DNA from: Streptomyces muensis
GTDB taxonomy: Bacteria; Actinomycetota; Actinomycetes; Streptomycetales; Streptomycetaceae
Assembly (NCBI RefSeq): GCF_021474425.1
Contig: NZ_JAKEIP010000002.1
Span: 1 to 64,000 of the forward strand
DNA: 64,000 nucleotides
Reading direction: 5' to 3'
Part shown: one piece after another, positions 45,463 to 54,757 of the stretch
Layout of the letters: each line of letters starts with the position of its first letter
Numbering within the stretch: position 1 is the stretch's first letter
Program-made: the position numbers and the translations under genes
Notes under the pieces: generated by a model
Databases searched by the model: none
The model's input: only the letters and a program-made list of their open reading frames with translations
Told to the model about the DNA's origin: nothing

Positions 45463-46128
45463 TCAGGATGGCAGCCCCGGATAGCGGGCGGCGACCCCGG
45501 TCAGATAGCCGCGCAGCATGAGCTTGGCCTCGTCGAGCAGGCCCGGATCGCCCTCGGGATCCCGACGGAACGCCTCCTGGGAGAGCGCGTCGGCGGCGAG
45601 GACCGCGGCACGGCAGGCGCGGGCCAGGGCCTCGTCGTCCCGGGCGAGACCGAGGGCGAGCAGGACGCGCCGGACGCCGTCCGCCATACGGCGCTTGTGC
45701 GCACGGTCGGCGGCGCGGGTCTGCTCGGTCAGGCCGCTGCCGAACCACAGGGCCCTGAAGCCGTGTTCGGTGCGGTAGATCGCGGCGTACGCGTCGATGA
45801 GCACACCGACCGGGTCCTCCCACCGCTCGGCCGACGCCGCGTCGACCAGGTCGTCCATGGCGGACTCCAGCCGGGCGAAGTAGCCGGCCGCGAGGGCGTC
45901 GACGATCGCGTCCCGGTCGGGCAGGTACTGGTACAGCGAACCGACCGAGACCTGCGCCTCCGCCGCGATCCGCGTCGTCGTCAGTGCCTGGACGCCCTCG
46001 CCGACCAGGACACGCTCGGCGGCCTCCAGGACACGGGCCAGCCGTGCCTTGCTGCGCGCCTGCTGGGGCGTGCGACGCAGGGGAACCTGCCAGGCACCGC
46101 CGCCGGACCGTGCGGCGGGATCGCCCAT
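45463..46128 (-). CDS. TetR-family regulator
   Basis: A 221-residue regulator; helix-turn-helix TTTRIAAEAQVSVGSLYQYLPDR-like region near residues 48-70 and a TetR_C ligand domain. It is divergent from the aldolase/kinase operon with a well-formed inverted repeat between them (46141-46167), so it probably represses both directions. Confidence 0.87.
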   Translation of the reverse strand: MGDPAARSGGGAWQVPLRRTPQQARSKARLARVLEAAERVLVGEGVQALTTTRIAAEAQVSVGSLYQYLPDRDAIVDALAAGYFARLESAMDDLVDAASAERWEDPVGVLIDAYAAIYRTEHGFRALWFGSGLTEQTRAADRAHKRRMADGVRRVLLALGLARDDEALARACRAAVLAADALSQEAFRRDPEGDPGLLDEAKLMLRGYLTGVAARYPGLPS

Positions 46129-46140
46129 GTGCGGCCTCCG

Positions 46141-46167
46141 AACCTGAACGTGACTTTGTTTCAGGTT
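46141..46167. promoter_or_regulatory. TetR operator in divergent promoter
   Basis: AACCTGAA (46141-46148) and TTCAGGTT (46160-46167) form a perfect inverted repeat with an 11-base AT-rich centre, placed between the TetR start (46128) and the aldolase start (46186). The spacing leaves no obvious ribosome site for the aldolase, whose mRNA may be leaderless or nearly so. Confidence 0.6.
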
Positions 46168-46185
46168 TACGTTACCGTCGCGTAC

Positions 46186-46872
46186 ATGACCGACTCAAGC
46201 TCGGCGCTGGGTCAGGAACGCGCCGCCGTGGCCGCGGCGAGCCGTCGACTCGGGGCCGAGGGGCTGCTCATCGGCACGGCCGGCAACGTCAGCGTGCGGG
46301 TCGACGACCGGGTCGCGATCACGGCGACCGGCGCGGTCCTCGCCGAACTGACGGCCGACCAGGTGACCGTCGTGGACCTCGACGGAAACGTCGTCGCCGG
46401 GACGCTCGAACCCACCTCGGAACTCGACCTGCACCTCGGCGTCTACCGCCGTTACGGCTCCGGCGCGGTCGTCCACACCCACGCGCCGATGGCGACCGCA
46501 CTGTCCTGCGTCCTCGACGAACTTCCCTGCATCCATTACCAGTTGCTCACCCTGGGCGGCTCGGTGCGCGTCGCGCCGTACGCCACGTTCGGCACCCCGG
46601 CGCTCGCCGAGTCCGTACTGACCGCGCTGGAGGGCCGCAGCGCCGCGCTGATGGCCAACCACGGCGCCCTCACCCACGCCCCGACGCTGGACAAGGCCGT
46701 CGAGCACGCACTGCTCCTGGAATGGGCCTGCCGGGTGTACCGGCACGCGGCCGCACTCGGAGAGCCCCGCGTCCTCGACGAGAAGCAGCAACTCGCGGTG
46801 ATCGAGGCCGCGCTTGCCCGGAACTACGGCACCACCCACCCCGTACCACCCGTGCAGGAGGGAAACCGATGA
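46186..46872 (+). CDS. Class II aldolase/adducin family protein (fuculose-phosphate-aldolase type)
   Basis: A 228-residue zinc aldolase. Visible are the phosphate loop GTAGNVSVR, TATGAVLAEL, the catalytic Glu in EPTSELDLHLGVY, the zinc-ligand pair VVHTHAPMATA and the third His in MANHGALTHA. It would split a sugar phosphate into DHAP and an aldehyde. Its stop overlaps the start of the PfkB kinase gene (ATGA). The pair fits phosphorylation then cleavage of a sugar, as in deoxyribose or fucose salvage, though no isomerase gene is nearby. Confidence 0.85.
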   Translation: MTDSSSALGQERAAVAAASRRLGAEGLLIGTAGNVSVRVDDRVAITATGAVLAELTADQVTVVDLDGNVVAGTLEPTSELDLHLGVYRRYGSGAVVHTHAPMATALSCVLDELPCIHYQLLTLGGSVRVAPYATFGTPALAESVLTALEGRSAALMANHGALTHAPTLDKAVEHALLLEWACRVYRHAAALGEPRVLDEKQQLAVIEAALARNYGTTHPVPPVQEGNR

Positions 46873-47795
46873 AGGTCGTCACGCTGGGCGTGCATGTGCT
46901 GGACGTGCTGGTGCGGCCGGTCGAGGCCATACCCGAGGGCCAGGGCGCCACCCTGGTCGAGGACATCAGGATGACCGCCGCCGGGACGGCCGGCGGCACC
47001 GCCCTCACCCTCGCCAAACTCGGCGCCTCCGTCAGCAGCGCCGGCGCGATCGGATCCGACCCGACCGGCGACATGCTGGTCCAGCTCCTGGGCGCGGCCG
47101 GCATCGACACCCGCTTCCTCGTCCGCCGCACGGACACGCCCACCTCCGCGAGCGTCCTCCCCATCCGCCCGAACGGCGACCGGCCCTCACTCCACCTCCT
47201 CGGCGCCAACATCACCTACGGCCCCGACGACGTCCCCTGGGACGCGCTCGCCGAAGCGACCCACCTCCACCTCGGCGGCCCCGAACTGATCGGCGCCGAC
47301 ACCGCCACGCGCATCCTGTCGTACGCCAAGGAACACGGCACGACCACCTCGGTGGACCTTCTCGCGCCCGGCGCGCTCGGCAGCTTCGAGCAGATCGAGT
47401 CCCTGCTGCCGTTCGTCGACCACATGCTGCCCAACGAGGACCAGGTCCTCGGCTTCACCGGCGAGGACGACCTGCTCAAGGGCGCGCGGAAACTCCTCGC
47501 CGCCGGAGCCGGCCTCGCCGCGGTCACCCGTGGCGCCGACGGCGCCCTGCTCGTCACCCCGGAAGGCACCGAGAAGGTCCCCGCCTTCGCGATCGACGTC
47601 GTCGACACCACCGGCTGCGGCGACGCGTTCTCGGCCGGCTTCGTCCGCGGCATGGGCCTGGGCCGCACCCCGTACGAAGCCGCCGTCCTCGGCTCCGCCG
47701 CGGCGGCCCTGGTGGCCCAGGGCCTCGGCAGCGACCACGGCGACTTCGACCTCACCACCGCCGACACCTTCGCCGCGGCCCACAAACCTCGCTGA
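46869..47795 (+). CDS. PfkB-family sugar kinase
   Basis: A 308-residue ribokinase-fold kinase. GGTALTLAKLGASV is the PfkB signature 1 region and VDTTGCGDAFSAGFVRGM is signature 2 with the catalytic Asp in GCGD. Substrate-side residues appear in GVHVLDVLV near the start. ATG 46869 overlaps the aldolase stop, giving a two-gene operon. Likely phosphorylates the sugar that the aldolase then cleaves. Confidence 0.87.
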   Translation: MKVVTLGVHVLDVLVRPVEAIPEGQGATLVEDIRMTAAGTAGGTALTLAKLGASVSSAGAIGSDPTGDMLVQLLGAAGIDTRFLVRRTDTPTSASVLPIRPNGDRPSLHLLGANITYGPDDVPWDALAEATHLHLGGPELIGADTATRILSYAKEHGTTTSVDLLAPGALGSFEQIESLLPFVDHMLPNEDQVLGFTGEDDLLKGARKLLAAGAGLAAVTRGADGALLVTPEGTEKVPAFAIDVVDTTGCGDAFSAGFVRGMGLGRTPYEAAVLGSAAAALVAQGLGSDHGDFDLTTADTFAAAHKPR

Positions 47796-47914
47796 CGATG
47801 ACGAGCCGCGCTCGTGCGCGCCGCTGATCCGTCAGCGTCGCCGTTCGGGTCTCGTGAATCCGTTCGTGGAATTCGGCGTCCGGGCCGGGGCCGGCCGCCG
47901 CCGTACCCGTCGAC

Positions 47915-48868
47915 ATGGGGCGTTCCGGCGTAGCCGCAGCGGAGCCAGGGCATCTCTGTGTCGTGGCATCGGGATTCTTGCATGTACCGACCTGGGCCCA
48001 GGCCGTGGCATTGGCCGGAGGATTTCTCGCATTCGGGGTGAGCGGTCTGCTCGCACGGCCCTGGATTCGCCGGAGATTCGAGGACGATCCCGAACACAAC
48101 GACCGTGTCACCTTTCTGGTGGAGGTCGTGGGGGTCTTCTACGCGTTGCTGGTGGGACTGGTCGCGGTCGGTGCCTACGACCACTACGTCGAGGTGAAAC
48201 GGCTGGTGAACCAGGAGGCGTCACAGCTCACCACCGTCTATCGCGCCGCGCAGTCCTTTCCCAACAGCCGCCGATGCAGGCTCCAGTCGCAGATGCGCAA
48301 TTACGCCGAGAACGTCATCGACGACGTCTGGCCGAAGCAGAAGCAGGGCGAGATCGAGGAGGACCAGGGAAGGCTGGACGCCGTGTTCGAGTCGCTCATG
48401 TTCTACGAGCCGCGCAATGCCCAGGAGTCCAATGCCCAGTCGGTCACCCTCGAAGCCTTCAACGACTACAACAACCTCCGCCGTGAACGGCAGGGAGAAG
48501 TGGAGATCGGGCTGCTCCCCGTGCTGTACGTGGTGCTGTTCCTCGGCGCGACCGTGACCATCGCGGCGACCTGGGCGCTCGTCGGCGTCAGACTGGTCGA
48601 CCACTTGGCCATCACCGGCCTGCTGTCCCTCTTCATCGGCGTCTTCCTGTCCCTGATCGTCGCGCTGGACTTCCCCCTCCAGGACAGCAACTCGATCCCG
48701 CCCAAACCCTGGACGGTCGCCCTCACCAAGGGAATGGGCGTCCCCGCCGACGGCGAGAAGCAGGTCGGCACCTACTTCGGCGCGTCGACGGCCGACCGCG
48801 TCCCGGGCTGCCTGCTGAACGTCTCCGACTACGTCTCGTTCGCGAGCTCCGAGCAACTCCCCGAGTGA
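47915..48868 (+). CDS. DUF4239 membrane protein
   Basis: A 317-residue protein (or somewhat shorter if GTG near 47963 is used) with two N-terminal and two C-terminal TM segments around a helical extramembrane part. Blocks VEVVGVFYALLVGLVAVGAY, NQEASQLTTVYRAA and LGATVTIAATWALVGVRLVD-like are typical of DUF4239 (bestrophin-like topology). Function unknown. Its stop overlaps the GTG of the sugar-binding lipoprotein gene, linking the two. Confidence 0.8.
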   Translation: MGRSGVAAAEPGHLCVVASGFLHVPTWAQAVALAGGFLAFGVSGLLARPWIRRRFEDDPEHNDRVTFLVEVVGVFYALLVGLVAVGAYDHYVEVKRLVNQEASQLTTVYRAAQSFPNSRRCRLQSQMRNYAENVIDDVWPKQKQGEIEEDQGRLDAVFESLMFYEPRNAQESNAQSVTLEAFNDYNNLRRERQGEVEIGLLPVLYVVLFLGATVTIAATWALVGVRLVDHLAITGLLSLFIGVFLSLIVALDFPLQDSNSIPPKPWTVALTKGMGVPADGEKQVGTYFGASTADRVPGCLLNVSDYVSFASSEQLPE

Positions 48869-50244
48869 GGAATCCGGAACCCCCGATGCCGGGCGAACGC
48901 CGTGCACGACCGACCCGTACCGCCGTGTCGGCGTCCCTGCTCGCTCTCCTCGCCCTCGGTCCGGCCGGCTGCGCGGACAGGTCCACGGACCAGGAACGCA
49001 CGACGGTCACGGTGGCGGCGGTCGACTTCATGCGCGACGTCGACGAACTCGTCGACGACTTCGAGCGGGAACACCCCGACACCCACGTCAACTTCGTGTT
49101 CCTGCCCGAGAACACACTGCGGGACAGGGTGCCGAAGGACATCGCCTCCGAGGCCGGCCACTACGACGTCGTCGCCATCGGCCCCTACGAGGCACCGATC
49201 TGGGCGTCGCGGGGATGGCTGACCCGCCTCGACGGCTACGCCCGCCAGGGCGACTACGACATGCGGGACTTCATCCCCACCGTACGCGAGTCGCTGTCGT
49301 ACAACGGCGGCCAGTACGCGGTGCCCTACTACGGCGAGTCGTCCTTCCTGATGTACCGCAAGGACCTCTTCACGAAGGCCGGCCTCACCATGCCGAAGCG
49401 ACCGACCTGGCCGGAGGTCGCCGAACTGGCGGCGCGGCTGCACGACCCCGAGCACGGCGTCGTCGGAATCTGCCTGCGCGGCGGCCCCGGCTGGGGCAAC
49501 CTCCTGATGCCGCTGAACACGGTGATCCTGACCTTCGGAGGCCGCTGGTACGACGAGCACTGGAACCCTCGGCTCACCTCCCCCGAGACCAAGGCGGCGG
49601 TGCGTTTCTACGTCGACCTGGTCCGCAGGTACGGCCAGCCCCGGGCCGCCGAGTCCGGGCCCGCCGAGTGCCTGACGACGATGCGGCGGGGCGAGGCGGC
49701 GATGTGGTACGACAGCACAGCCCTCGCCGGCAGCCTGGAGGACCCCCACAGCAGCGAGGTCGCCGGCGAACTCGGCTACGCACCCGCCCCGGTGGTCAAC
49801 ACCGCCAGCTCGGGGTGGCTGTGGGCCTGGTCCCTGGCGATCCCGGTCACCGCGAAGAACCCCCGGGCGGCCTGGGAGTTCGTCTCCTGGGCGACGTCCA
49901 AGAGCTATCCGAAGCTGTACGGACAGAGACTCGGCTGGGTCCGAGTGCCACCCGGCGGCCGGCTGTCCACGTACGAACTGCCCCAGTACCAGAAGGCCAC
50001 CAAGGCGTTCGTCCGACCGGTACTCGACGCGCTCGACGCCGTGGACCTGATCCACCCCGGCCTGCACGAACAGCCCTGGGTCGGCATGTCCTACGTCGGC
50101 ATCCCGGAGTACGCGGGCCTCGGAAACCGCGTGTCCGCCGAGATCTCCGCGGCCATCGCCGGCCGCCAGTCCGTCGACGACGCGCTGGCCAAGTCCCAGA
50201 TCTTCGCCCGGGACGTCGTCGACGGCGGCGGATACCGGGAGTAG
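48865..50244 (+). CDS. Orphan extracellular solute-binding lipoprotein (family 1)
   Basis: A 459-residue sugar-type binding protein with lipobox LGPAGC at about residue 36, then VTVAAVDFMRDVDELVDDFE, PYYGESSFLMYRKDLFTKAG, MWYDSTALAG and an AWSLAIPVTAKNPRAAWEFV block near the hinge. Such proteins feed ABC sugar importers, but no permease or ATPase gene is adjacent. GTG 48865 overlaps the DUF4239 stop; ATG 48886 is an alternative. Confidence 0.87.
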   Translation: MRNPEPPMPGERRARPTRTAVSASLLALLALGPAGCADRSTDQERTTVTVAAVDFMRDVDELVDDFEREHPDTHVNFVFLPENTLRDRVPKDIASEAGHYDVVAIGPYEAPIWASRGWLTRLDGYARQGDYDMRDFIPTVRESLSYNGGQYAVPYYGESSFLMYRKDLFTKAGLTMPKRPTWPEVAELAARLHDPEHGVVGICLRGGPGWGNLLMPLNTVILTFGGRWYDEHWNPRLTSPETKAAVRFYVDLVRRYGQPRAAESGPAECLTTMRRGEAAMWYDSTALAGSLEDPHSSEVAGELGYAPAPVVNTASSGWLWAWSLAIPVTAKNPRAAWEFVSWATSKSYPKLYGQRLGWVRVPPGGRLSTYELPQYQKATKAFVRPVLDALDAVDLIHPGLHEQPWVGMSYVGIPEYAGLGNRVSAEISAAIAGRQSVDDALAKSQIFARDVVDGGGYRE

Positions 50245-50271
50245 GACGCTCCGCGGGACCTGAGTGGCCGC

Positions 50272-50288
50272 CGCCCGGCGACCGGGCG
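50272..50288 (+). terminator. Small GC hairpin after the binding-protein gene
   Basis: CGCCCGG (50272-50278) and CCGGGCG (50282-50288) pair around a three-base loop, 28 bases past the stop. Confidence 0.45.
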
Positions 50289-50408
50289 TTGGGGCGACAG
50301 CCTCTGTACAGCGTTCCGCCGCGTGCATAACCTTGCGGCCAGAATCGGGTCCGTCAGCGCGCTGGTGGCTGGGTAGCGCGTCTCCTCGACATGCCCGATG
50401 GAGACCGA

Positions 50409-51629
50409 GTGTCCTACCGCTCCCTGCTGCGCGTCGCAGGCGCCGGCTTCTTCCCGCTGGGATTCCTGGCCCGCCTGCCCTACGCGTCCTCCGCCCTCTC
50501 CACACTGATCCTGCTTCAGGCGGCGACCCACAGCTACGCCTTCGCCGGCCTCGCCAGTGCCGCGCAGAGCATCGCCATCGCCGTGGGCGGCCCCGTGGTC
50601 GGAGCCCTGGCCGACCGCCACGGCCACCGGACCGTCGGCGTCCTCGCCGCCGTCGCCAACTTCACCGCCTGGGCGGCACTGCTGGCGGCGAGCCACGGTC
50701 CCCGGCCGGGCATGCTGCTCGCGGCCACCGCGGTGGGACTCACCCAGCCGCAGGTCGGCCCGCTCGTGCGCGTGCACTGGTCACGCCTCGTCCGCGCGCG
50801 CGACGAACGGCATCTGCTGTCCGCCGCCCTGTCCTACGAGTCGTCCGCCGACGAGGTGAGCTTCGTCGCCGGACCGGCCGTCGTCGGGCTGTTGGCCGCG
50901 GCCGACCCCGTCGCACCCGCCCTGCTGACGATGGTCGTGATCGCGGCTGCCACCCTGCCCTTCGCCCTGCTCTGCGGCGACCACGACCTTCCCCGACAGC
51001 CCACGCCGGACCACCGCGGGCCGCATCTGCCCCGGCGCCCCCTGGCCGTCATGTTCCTGGCCATGACGGCGATGGGCGTGGTCTTCGGCGCGGTCCAGAC
51101 GGCCGTCACCGTGTACGCCGACCGCATCGGGCAGCCCGGCGCGTCCGGGCTCGTGTACGCCGAGTTCGGGATCGGCAGCGCCCTGGCCGGAGCCGCCTGC
51201 GTCTGGCTGCCGACGCGGTTCTCGCTGCGCGCCCGCTACGTCACGTTCGCCGCGCTGCTCTTCGTCGGCACGCTGGTGCTGTTCGCCGGCGCACAGCTGG
51301 TCTCCCTGCCCGCCGCCGTCGGGGTGGCCGGCTGCACCGTCGCGCCGTACATGATCAACCTCTACGCCCTGACCGAACGCCTCGCGCCACCCGAGCGCGC
51401 CGCGGTCGCCATGACCGTCCTGTGCGGCGGCGGCCCTCTAGGGGTGGCGGCCGGGCAGGGCGTGTCCGGAGCTCTGGCGGATGCCCATGGGACGTACGGC
51501 GCCCTGCTGGTCGCGCTCGCCGGCGCGGCCGGTGCGCTGCTCCTGGCGGTCGCGGCCGCCCTGGCCGATCGAGGCCGCGAGGTCTGGATCATCGACAGCG
51601 TTCCGGCGCCCGAGGCGTCGCGGCGCTGA
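50409..51629 (+). CDS. MFS transporter (12-TMS)
   Basis: A 406-residue MFS protein with about 12 TM segments, motif A-like GALADRHGHRTVGVLAA and a matching second-half region. GTG 50409 is preferred because GGAG (50400-50403) lies five bases upstream; ATG 50391 in the same frame would add six residues. It ends just before the convergent TAXI gene (51632). Substrate is unknown; a drug or metabolite exporter is likely. Confidence 0.82.
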   Translation: MSYRSLLRVAGAGFFPLGFLARLPYASSALSTLILLQAATHSYAFAGLASAAQSIAIAVGGPVVGALADRHGHRTVGVLAAVANFTAWAALLAASHGPRPGMLLAATAVGLTQPQVGPLVRVHWSRLVRARDERHLLSAALSYESSADEVSFVAGPAVVGLLAAADPVAPALLTMVVIAAATLPFALLCGDHDLPRQPTPDHRGPHLPRRPLAVMFLAMTAMGVVFGAVQTAVTVYADRIGQPGASGLVYAEFGIGSALAGAACVWLPTRFSLRARYVTFAALLFVGTLVLFAGAQLVSLPAAVGVAGCTVAPYMINLYALTERLAPPERAAVAMTVLCGGGPLGVAAGQGVSGALADAHGTYGALLVALAGAAGALLLAVAAALADRGREVWIIDSVPAPEASRR

Positions 51630-51631
51630 CA

Positions 51632-52624
51632 CTAACCGTGCAGCTCGCGGTAGGCGGCGACCGCCCCGGAGTGCAGAGGCACCACCCCCGTGGAGATCAG
51701 GCTGCGGGCGTCGAGGAACTGTGTGCCGAGAGCCGTGGTGGGGACGAGGCGGCCGGCCCGGCGTACCAGCACGTGGGTGAGCGCGGCGGCGACCGGTGCG
51801 GGCAGGTCGGGGCGGCACAGGAGCAGATTGGCGACACCGATGGTGGCCACCTCGGGCGTGCCCCGGTACGCCGCGGCCGGCACCGTCACCGCCTCCAGCC
51901 CCGATCCCGAGCGTTCCGTACCGGCACGCAGCCGGGGCAGCAGGCCGGCCAGCGGCAGCAGCCGGATGCCGGGCCGGACGTCGAGGCCGGACAGCACCGG
52001 CAGCGGTACGCCGCCCGCGACCAGCAGGGCGTCGACGGAGCCGTCCGCCACCGCCCGCGCTGCCTGGGGCATCAGCAGATGCCGGACGCGGACATCGGTG
52101 CCCGGCGTCAGACCTGCCGCCCGCAGCAGACGGTCGCCGAGCACGGCACCGCCGGACGCGGGCGCCCCCAGCGACACGGTGCGCCCCGCCAGGTCGGAGA
52201 CGGCACGGATCGGCGCGTCGGCGCGGACGGCCAGCTGGACGTAGTTCTCGTAGACCCGGCCGATCGCACGCAACGGGACCCGTCGGCCGAACGGCGCGGA
52301 ACCGGCGTACGCCGCCCACGCGATGTCGGCCAGGGCCAGCGCCACGTCGGCCCGACGCTCCTCGACCAGCCGTACGTTGGCCACGCTGCCCTCGCTGCGC
52401 AGCACCTCGCAGGACAGCCGGGGGTAGACCTGCGTCACCTGGTCGGCGAGGAGTTGACCGAAGGCCGCGTAGAAGCCGTCGGACTCGCCGGTCGCGATCC
52501 GCAGCGTCCCCTCGGGGCCACGGTCCGTGTGCCGGGCGTCGGCCGTCCCGGCTCCGGCGAGCAGGGTGGCGCACGCCGTGCCGAGGGCGGCGCGCAGCGC
52601 GGTGCGGCGGGCGGGGCCGGTCAC
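51632..52624 (-). CDS. TAXI-type periplasmic solute-binding protein without TRAP permease
   Basis: A 330-residue secreted binding protein. The N-terminus has a Tat-like RRTALRAALG and an AxA-type end (GTADARH), with no lipobox Cys. The TAXI signature LRIATGESDGFYAAFGQLLA is followed by SEGSVANVRLVEERRADVAL, GRTVSLGAPASGGAVLGD and VRHLLMPQAARAVADGSVDA. No TRAP membrane subunits are present. GTG 52624 overlaps the kinase stop (GTGA), so it probably acts as the extracytoplasmic ligand sensor for that kinase. Confidence 0.85.
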   Translation of the reverse strand: MTGPARRTALRAALGTACATLLAGAGTADARHTDRGPEGTLRIATGESDGFYAAFGQLLADQVTQVYPRLSCEVLRSEGSVANVRLVEERRADVALALADIAWAAYAGSAPFGRRVPLRAIGRVYENYVQLAVRADAPIRAVSDLAGRTVSLGAPASGGAVLGDRLLRAAGLTPGTDVRVRHLLMPQAARAVADGSVDALLVAGGVPLPVLSGLDVRPGIRLLPLAGLLPRLRAGTERSGSGLEAVTVPAAAYRGTPEVATIGVANLLLCRPDLPAPVAAALTHVLVRRAGRLVPTTALGTQFLDARSLISTGVVPLHSGAVAAYRELHG

Positions 52625-54039
52625 GTCGTACGCCCCTTGGACGCGGGCGCCCCGTGCTCGGCACGCGGAAGCAGGACCCGGACCCGCAGCCCGTGCGGCT
52701 CGGCCGCCGCGAACTCGACACGGCCGCCCCGGCCGGCCACCAGCTGCTCGGCGATGGCCAGACCGAGCCCGCTGCCCCGCACCTCGCGGTGGCGCTCCGA
52801 ACGCCAGAAACGGACACCCGCCTGCGGAAGTTCCCCCTCGGCGAGGCCCGGCCCGTCGTCCCGCACCTCGAACACCGCCTCCGTACCCTCGGCGAAACAG
52901 CGCGTGCGGACGTGGGCGCCGCTCCCGGCGTACTTGATCGCGTTGTCGAGCAGGATGTCGGCCAGCTGGGCCAGCTCGCCCTCCGTGCAGATCGTGCGGA
53001 CGGCGGGGCCGGGGGAGAACTCCAGGTGGATTCCGGCCTGTTCGGCCACGGGGTGCCACAGCCGGGTCTGGGTCTCGGCGACCGCCGTCGCGTCGCACCA
53101 CGGCTCCCGCTCGTCCGTCACGGCGAGTTCGCCGGCGCGGTGTTCGGCGTGGGCGAGGGCGAGCAGGTCGTCCAGGAGGTGCTCCATGCGTTCGAGTTCG
53201 GCGGTCACTCCGGTGTAGGTGCGGGTGGCGGCCTCGGGCAGGCGGGGCTGGAGCGAGTCGATGCGCAGGCGCAGGGCGGCGAGCGGGTTGCGCAGCTGGT
53301 GCGAGGTGTCGGCGACCAGGCGGCGCTGCTGCTCCAGCGCGGTGGACACGGCGTCGGCCATGCGGTTGAAGCCGGTGGCGAGCTTGCGCAGCTCGGGCGG
53401 ACCGCCCTCCCGGGCGTGCTCGGCCGGCAGCCCGGCCGCGAGCGCCCCGACGGCGTGGTCCAGGCGGTGCAAGGGCCGTACGACCCACCGTGTGGCGGCG
53501 CGGGCCAGCAGCAGACAGGCCACGGCGAACAGACTCGCGCCGGCCAGGACCAGCGCCCAGCGCAGGGTGATGTCGTCGGCCGCGGCCCGCACCGACGCCC
53601 GCAGCACCACGGCACCGGACACCCGTGTGCCGGTACCCACCGGGCGGGCGAGCAGCTTGGCGTCGCGCGACCAGGGGCGCAGCGTGCCGCCGGGCGAGAC
53701 GCGCTGGTTGCGCAGCGCCGCGTCCAGCAGGCGCGCGACGGCCGGGTCGGCGGCGCGCATGCCGCCGGTCTGCGCCACCGGGGCACGGCGGGCGTCGACG
53801 ACCACGACCGCCTCGCCGTACAGCTCGGTGTACCGGGTGACCTCGGCGGTCAGCGCGCCGGTGTCGCCGCTGACGGCGGCCTGCTCGGCCAGCCCCGCGA
53901 AGCGGTCGAGGTCGGCGGTGCGGGCCGCGACGAGCTGCTCGGTGCGCTGGGTGGCGGTGACGCCGAGCAGCGGGACGGCGAAGCCGGCCACCGCGAGCAC
54001 GGCGAAGGCCAGGACGACGGTCAGTACCCGGGTACGCAT
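52621..54039 (-). CDS. Sensor histidine kinase (TctE-like)
   Basis: A 472-residue kinase: TM1 (about 7-27), extracytoplasmic sensor to about 158, TM2 (about 160-180), HAMP, H-box LVADTSHQLRNPLAALRLRI with H247, and a complete ATPase domain (DNAIKYAGSG, VRDDGPGLAE, GSGLGLAIAEQLV). The H-box has Gln-Leu-Arg-Asn rather than Glu-Leu-Arg-Thr, as in some actinobacterial members. Its gene lies between the response regulator and the TAXI protein gene. Confidence 0.9.
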   Translation of the reverse strand: MRTRVLTVVLAFAVLAVAGFAVPLLGVTATQRTEQLVAARTADLDRFAGLAEQAAVSGDTGALTAEVTRYTELYGEAVVVVDARRAPVAQTGGMRAADPAVARLLDAALRNQRVSPGGTLRPWSRDAKLLARPVGTGTRVSGAVVLRASVRAAADDITLRWALVLAGASLFAVACLLLARAATRWVVRPLHRLDHAVGALAAGLPAEHAREGGPPELRKLATGFNRMADAVSTALEQQRRLVADTSHQLRNPLAALRLRIDSLQPRLPEAATRTYTGVTAELERMEHLLDDLLALAHAEHRAGELAVTDEREPWCDATAVAETQTRLWHPVAEQAGIHLEFSPGPAVRTICTEGELAQLADILLDNAIKYAGSGAHVRTRCFAEGTEAVFEVRDDGPGLAEGELPQAGVRFWRSERHREVRGSGLGLAIAEQLVAGRGGRVEFAAAEPHGLRVRVLLPRAEHGAPASKGRTT

Positions 54040-54057
54040 GCGAGGGCCCCGGCCTGC

Positions 54058-54741
54058 TCAGCCGCCGAACCGGTAGCCGAAGCCGCGGATCGTGGTCAGC
54101 ACCTCGGGGCGGCCGATCTTGGCCCGCAGCTGGGTGAGATGGACGTCGAGCGAACGGGACACCGCCAGGTAGGCGTCGCCCCACACCTCGTCCATCAGCT
54201 GCTGGCGGCTGACCGCCGTACCGGCCCTGGCCGCCAGCGCGGCGAGCACCGCGAACTCCTTGGTCGTCAGCCGCACCTCGGCCCCGCCGACCGTCACCCG
54301 GCGCGCGTCGAGGTCGACCTCGACGTCCTCCGCCCGGACCGTACGCGGCGCCGGGGCGCCGGCTGCCGCGGCGGCGGTCGTGGCGGCCGACTTGGCGCGG
54401 CGGGTGACGGCCTCGATCCGGGCCAGCAACTCGGCCAGCCGTACCGGCTTGACCAGGTAGTCGTCGGCGCCCAGCCGCAGGCCGCGCACCACCGACCGCT
54501 CGTCGCCCCGCGCCGTGAGCACCACCACCGGAAGACCGCTCACGGCACGCAGCTTGCGCAGCACCTCCAGGCCGTCGAGATCGGGCAGGCCCAGGTCGAG
54601 CAGCAGCAGATCGGCCTGCCGGTGGCGGACGAGGACCTCCTCGCCACGCCGCACCCGGGCGGGCAGATGACCGTGCTCGTACAGGGCCTCGGTGAGGGCG
54701 TCGGCCACCCCGTCGTCGTCCTCGGCCAGCAGCACACGCAC
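54058..54741 (-). CDS. OmpR-family response regulator (TctD-like)
   Basis: A 227-residue regulator with D49 (LLLLDLGLPDLDG), K98 (YLVKPV) and a winged helix (LTTKEFAVLAALAARAGTAV, SRSLDVHLTQLRAKIG, LTTIRGFGYRF). It starts 16 bases after the MHS transporter stop and precedes the kinase, giving a four-gene leftward operon. A strong inverted repeat upstream of the transporter (56180-56202) is a possible target. Confidence 0.9.
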   Translation of the reverse strand: MRVLLAEDDDGVADALTEALYEHGHLPARVRRGEEVLVRHRQADLLLLDLGLPDLDGLEVLRKLRAVSGLPVVVLTARGDERSVVRGLRLGADDYLVKPVRLAELLARIEAVTRRAKSAATTAAAAAGAPAPRTVRAEDVEVDLDARRVTVGGAEVRLTTKEFAVLAALAARAGTAVSRQQLMDEVWGDAYLAVSRSLDVHLTQLRAKIGRPEVLTTIRGFGYRFGG

Positions 54742-54757
54742 GGTCGCCTCCCTTCCG

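Noticed and set aside
47796-47914. GCGCGC/GCGCGC pairing after the PfkB gene as a terminator
   Set aside because: The stem is short and several alternative pairings are equally good; nothing distinctive in this gap.
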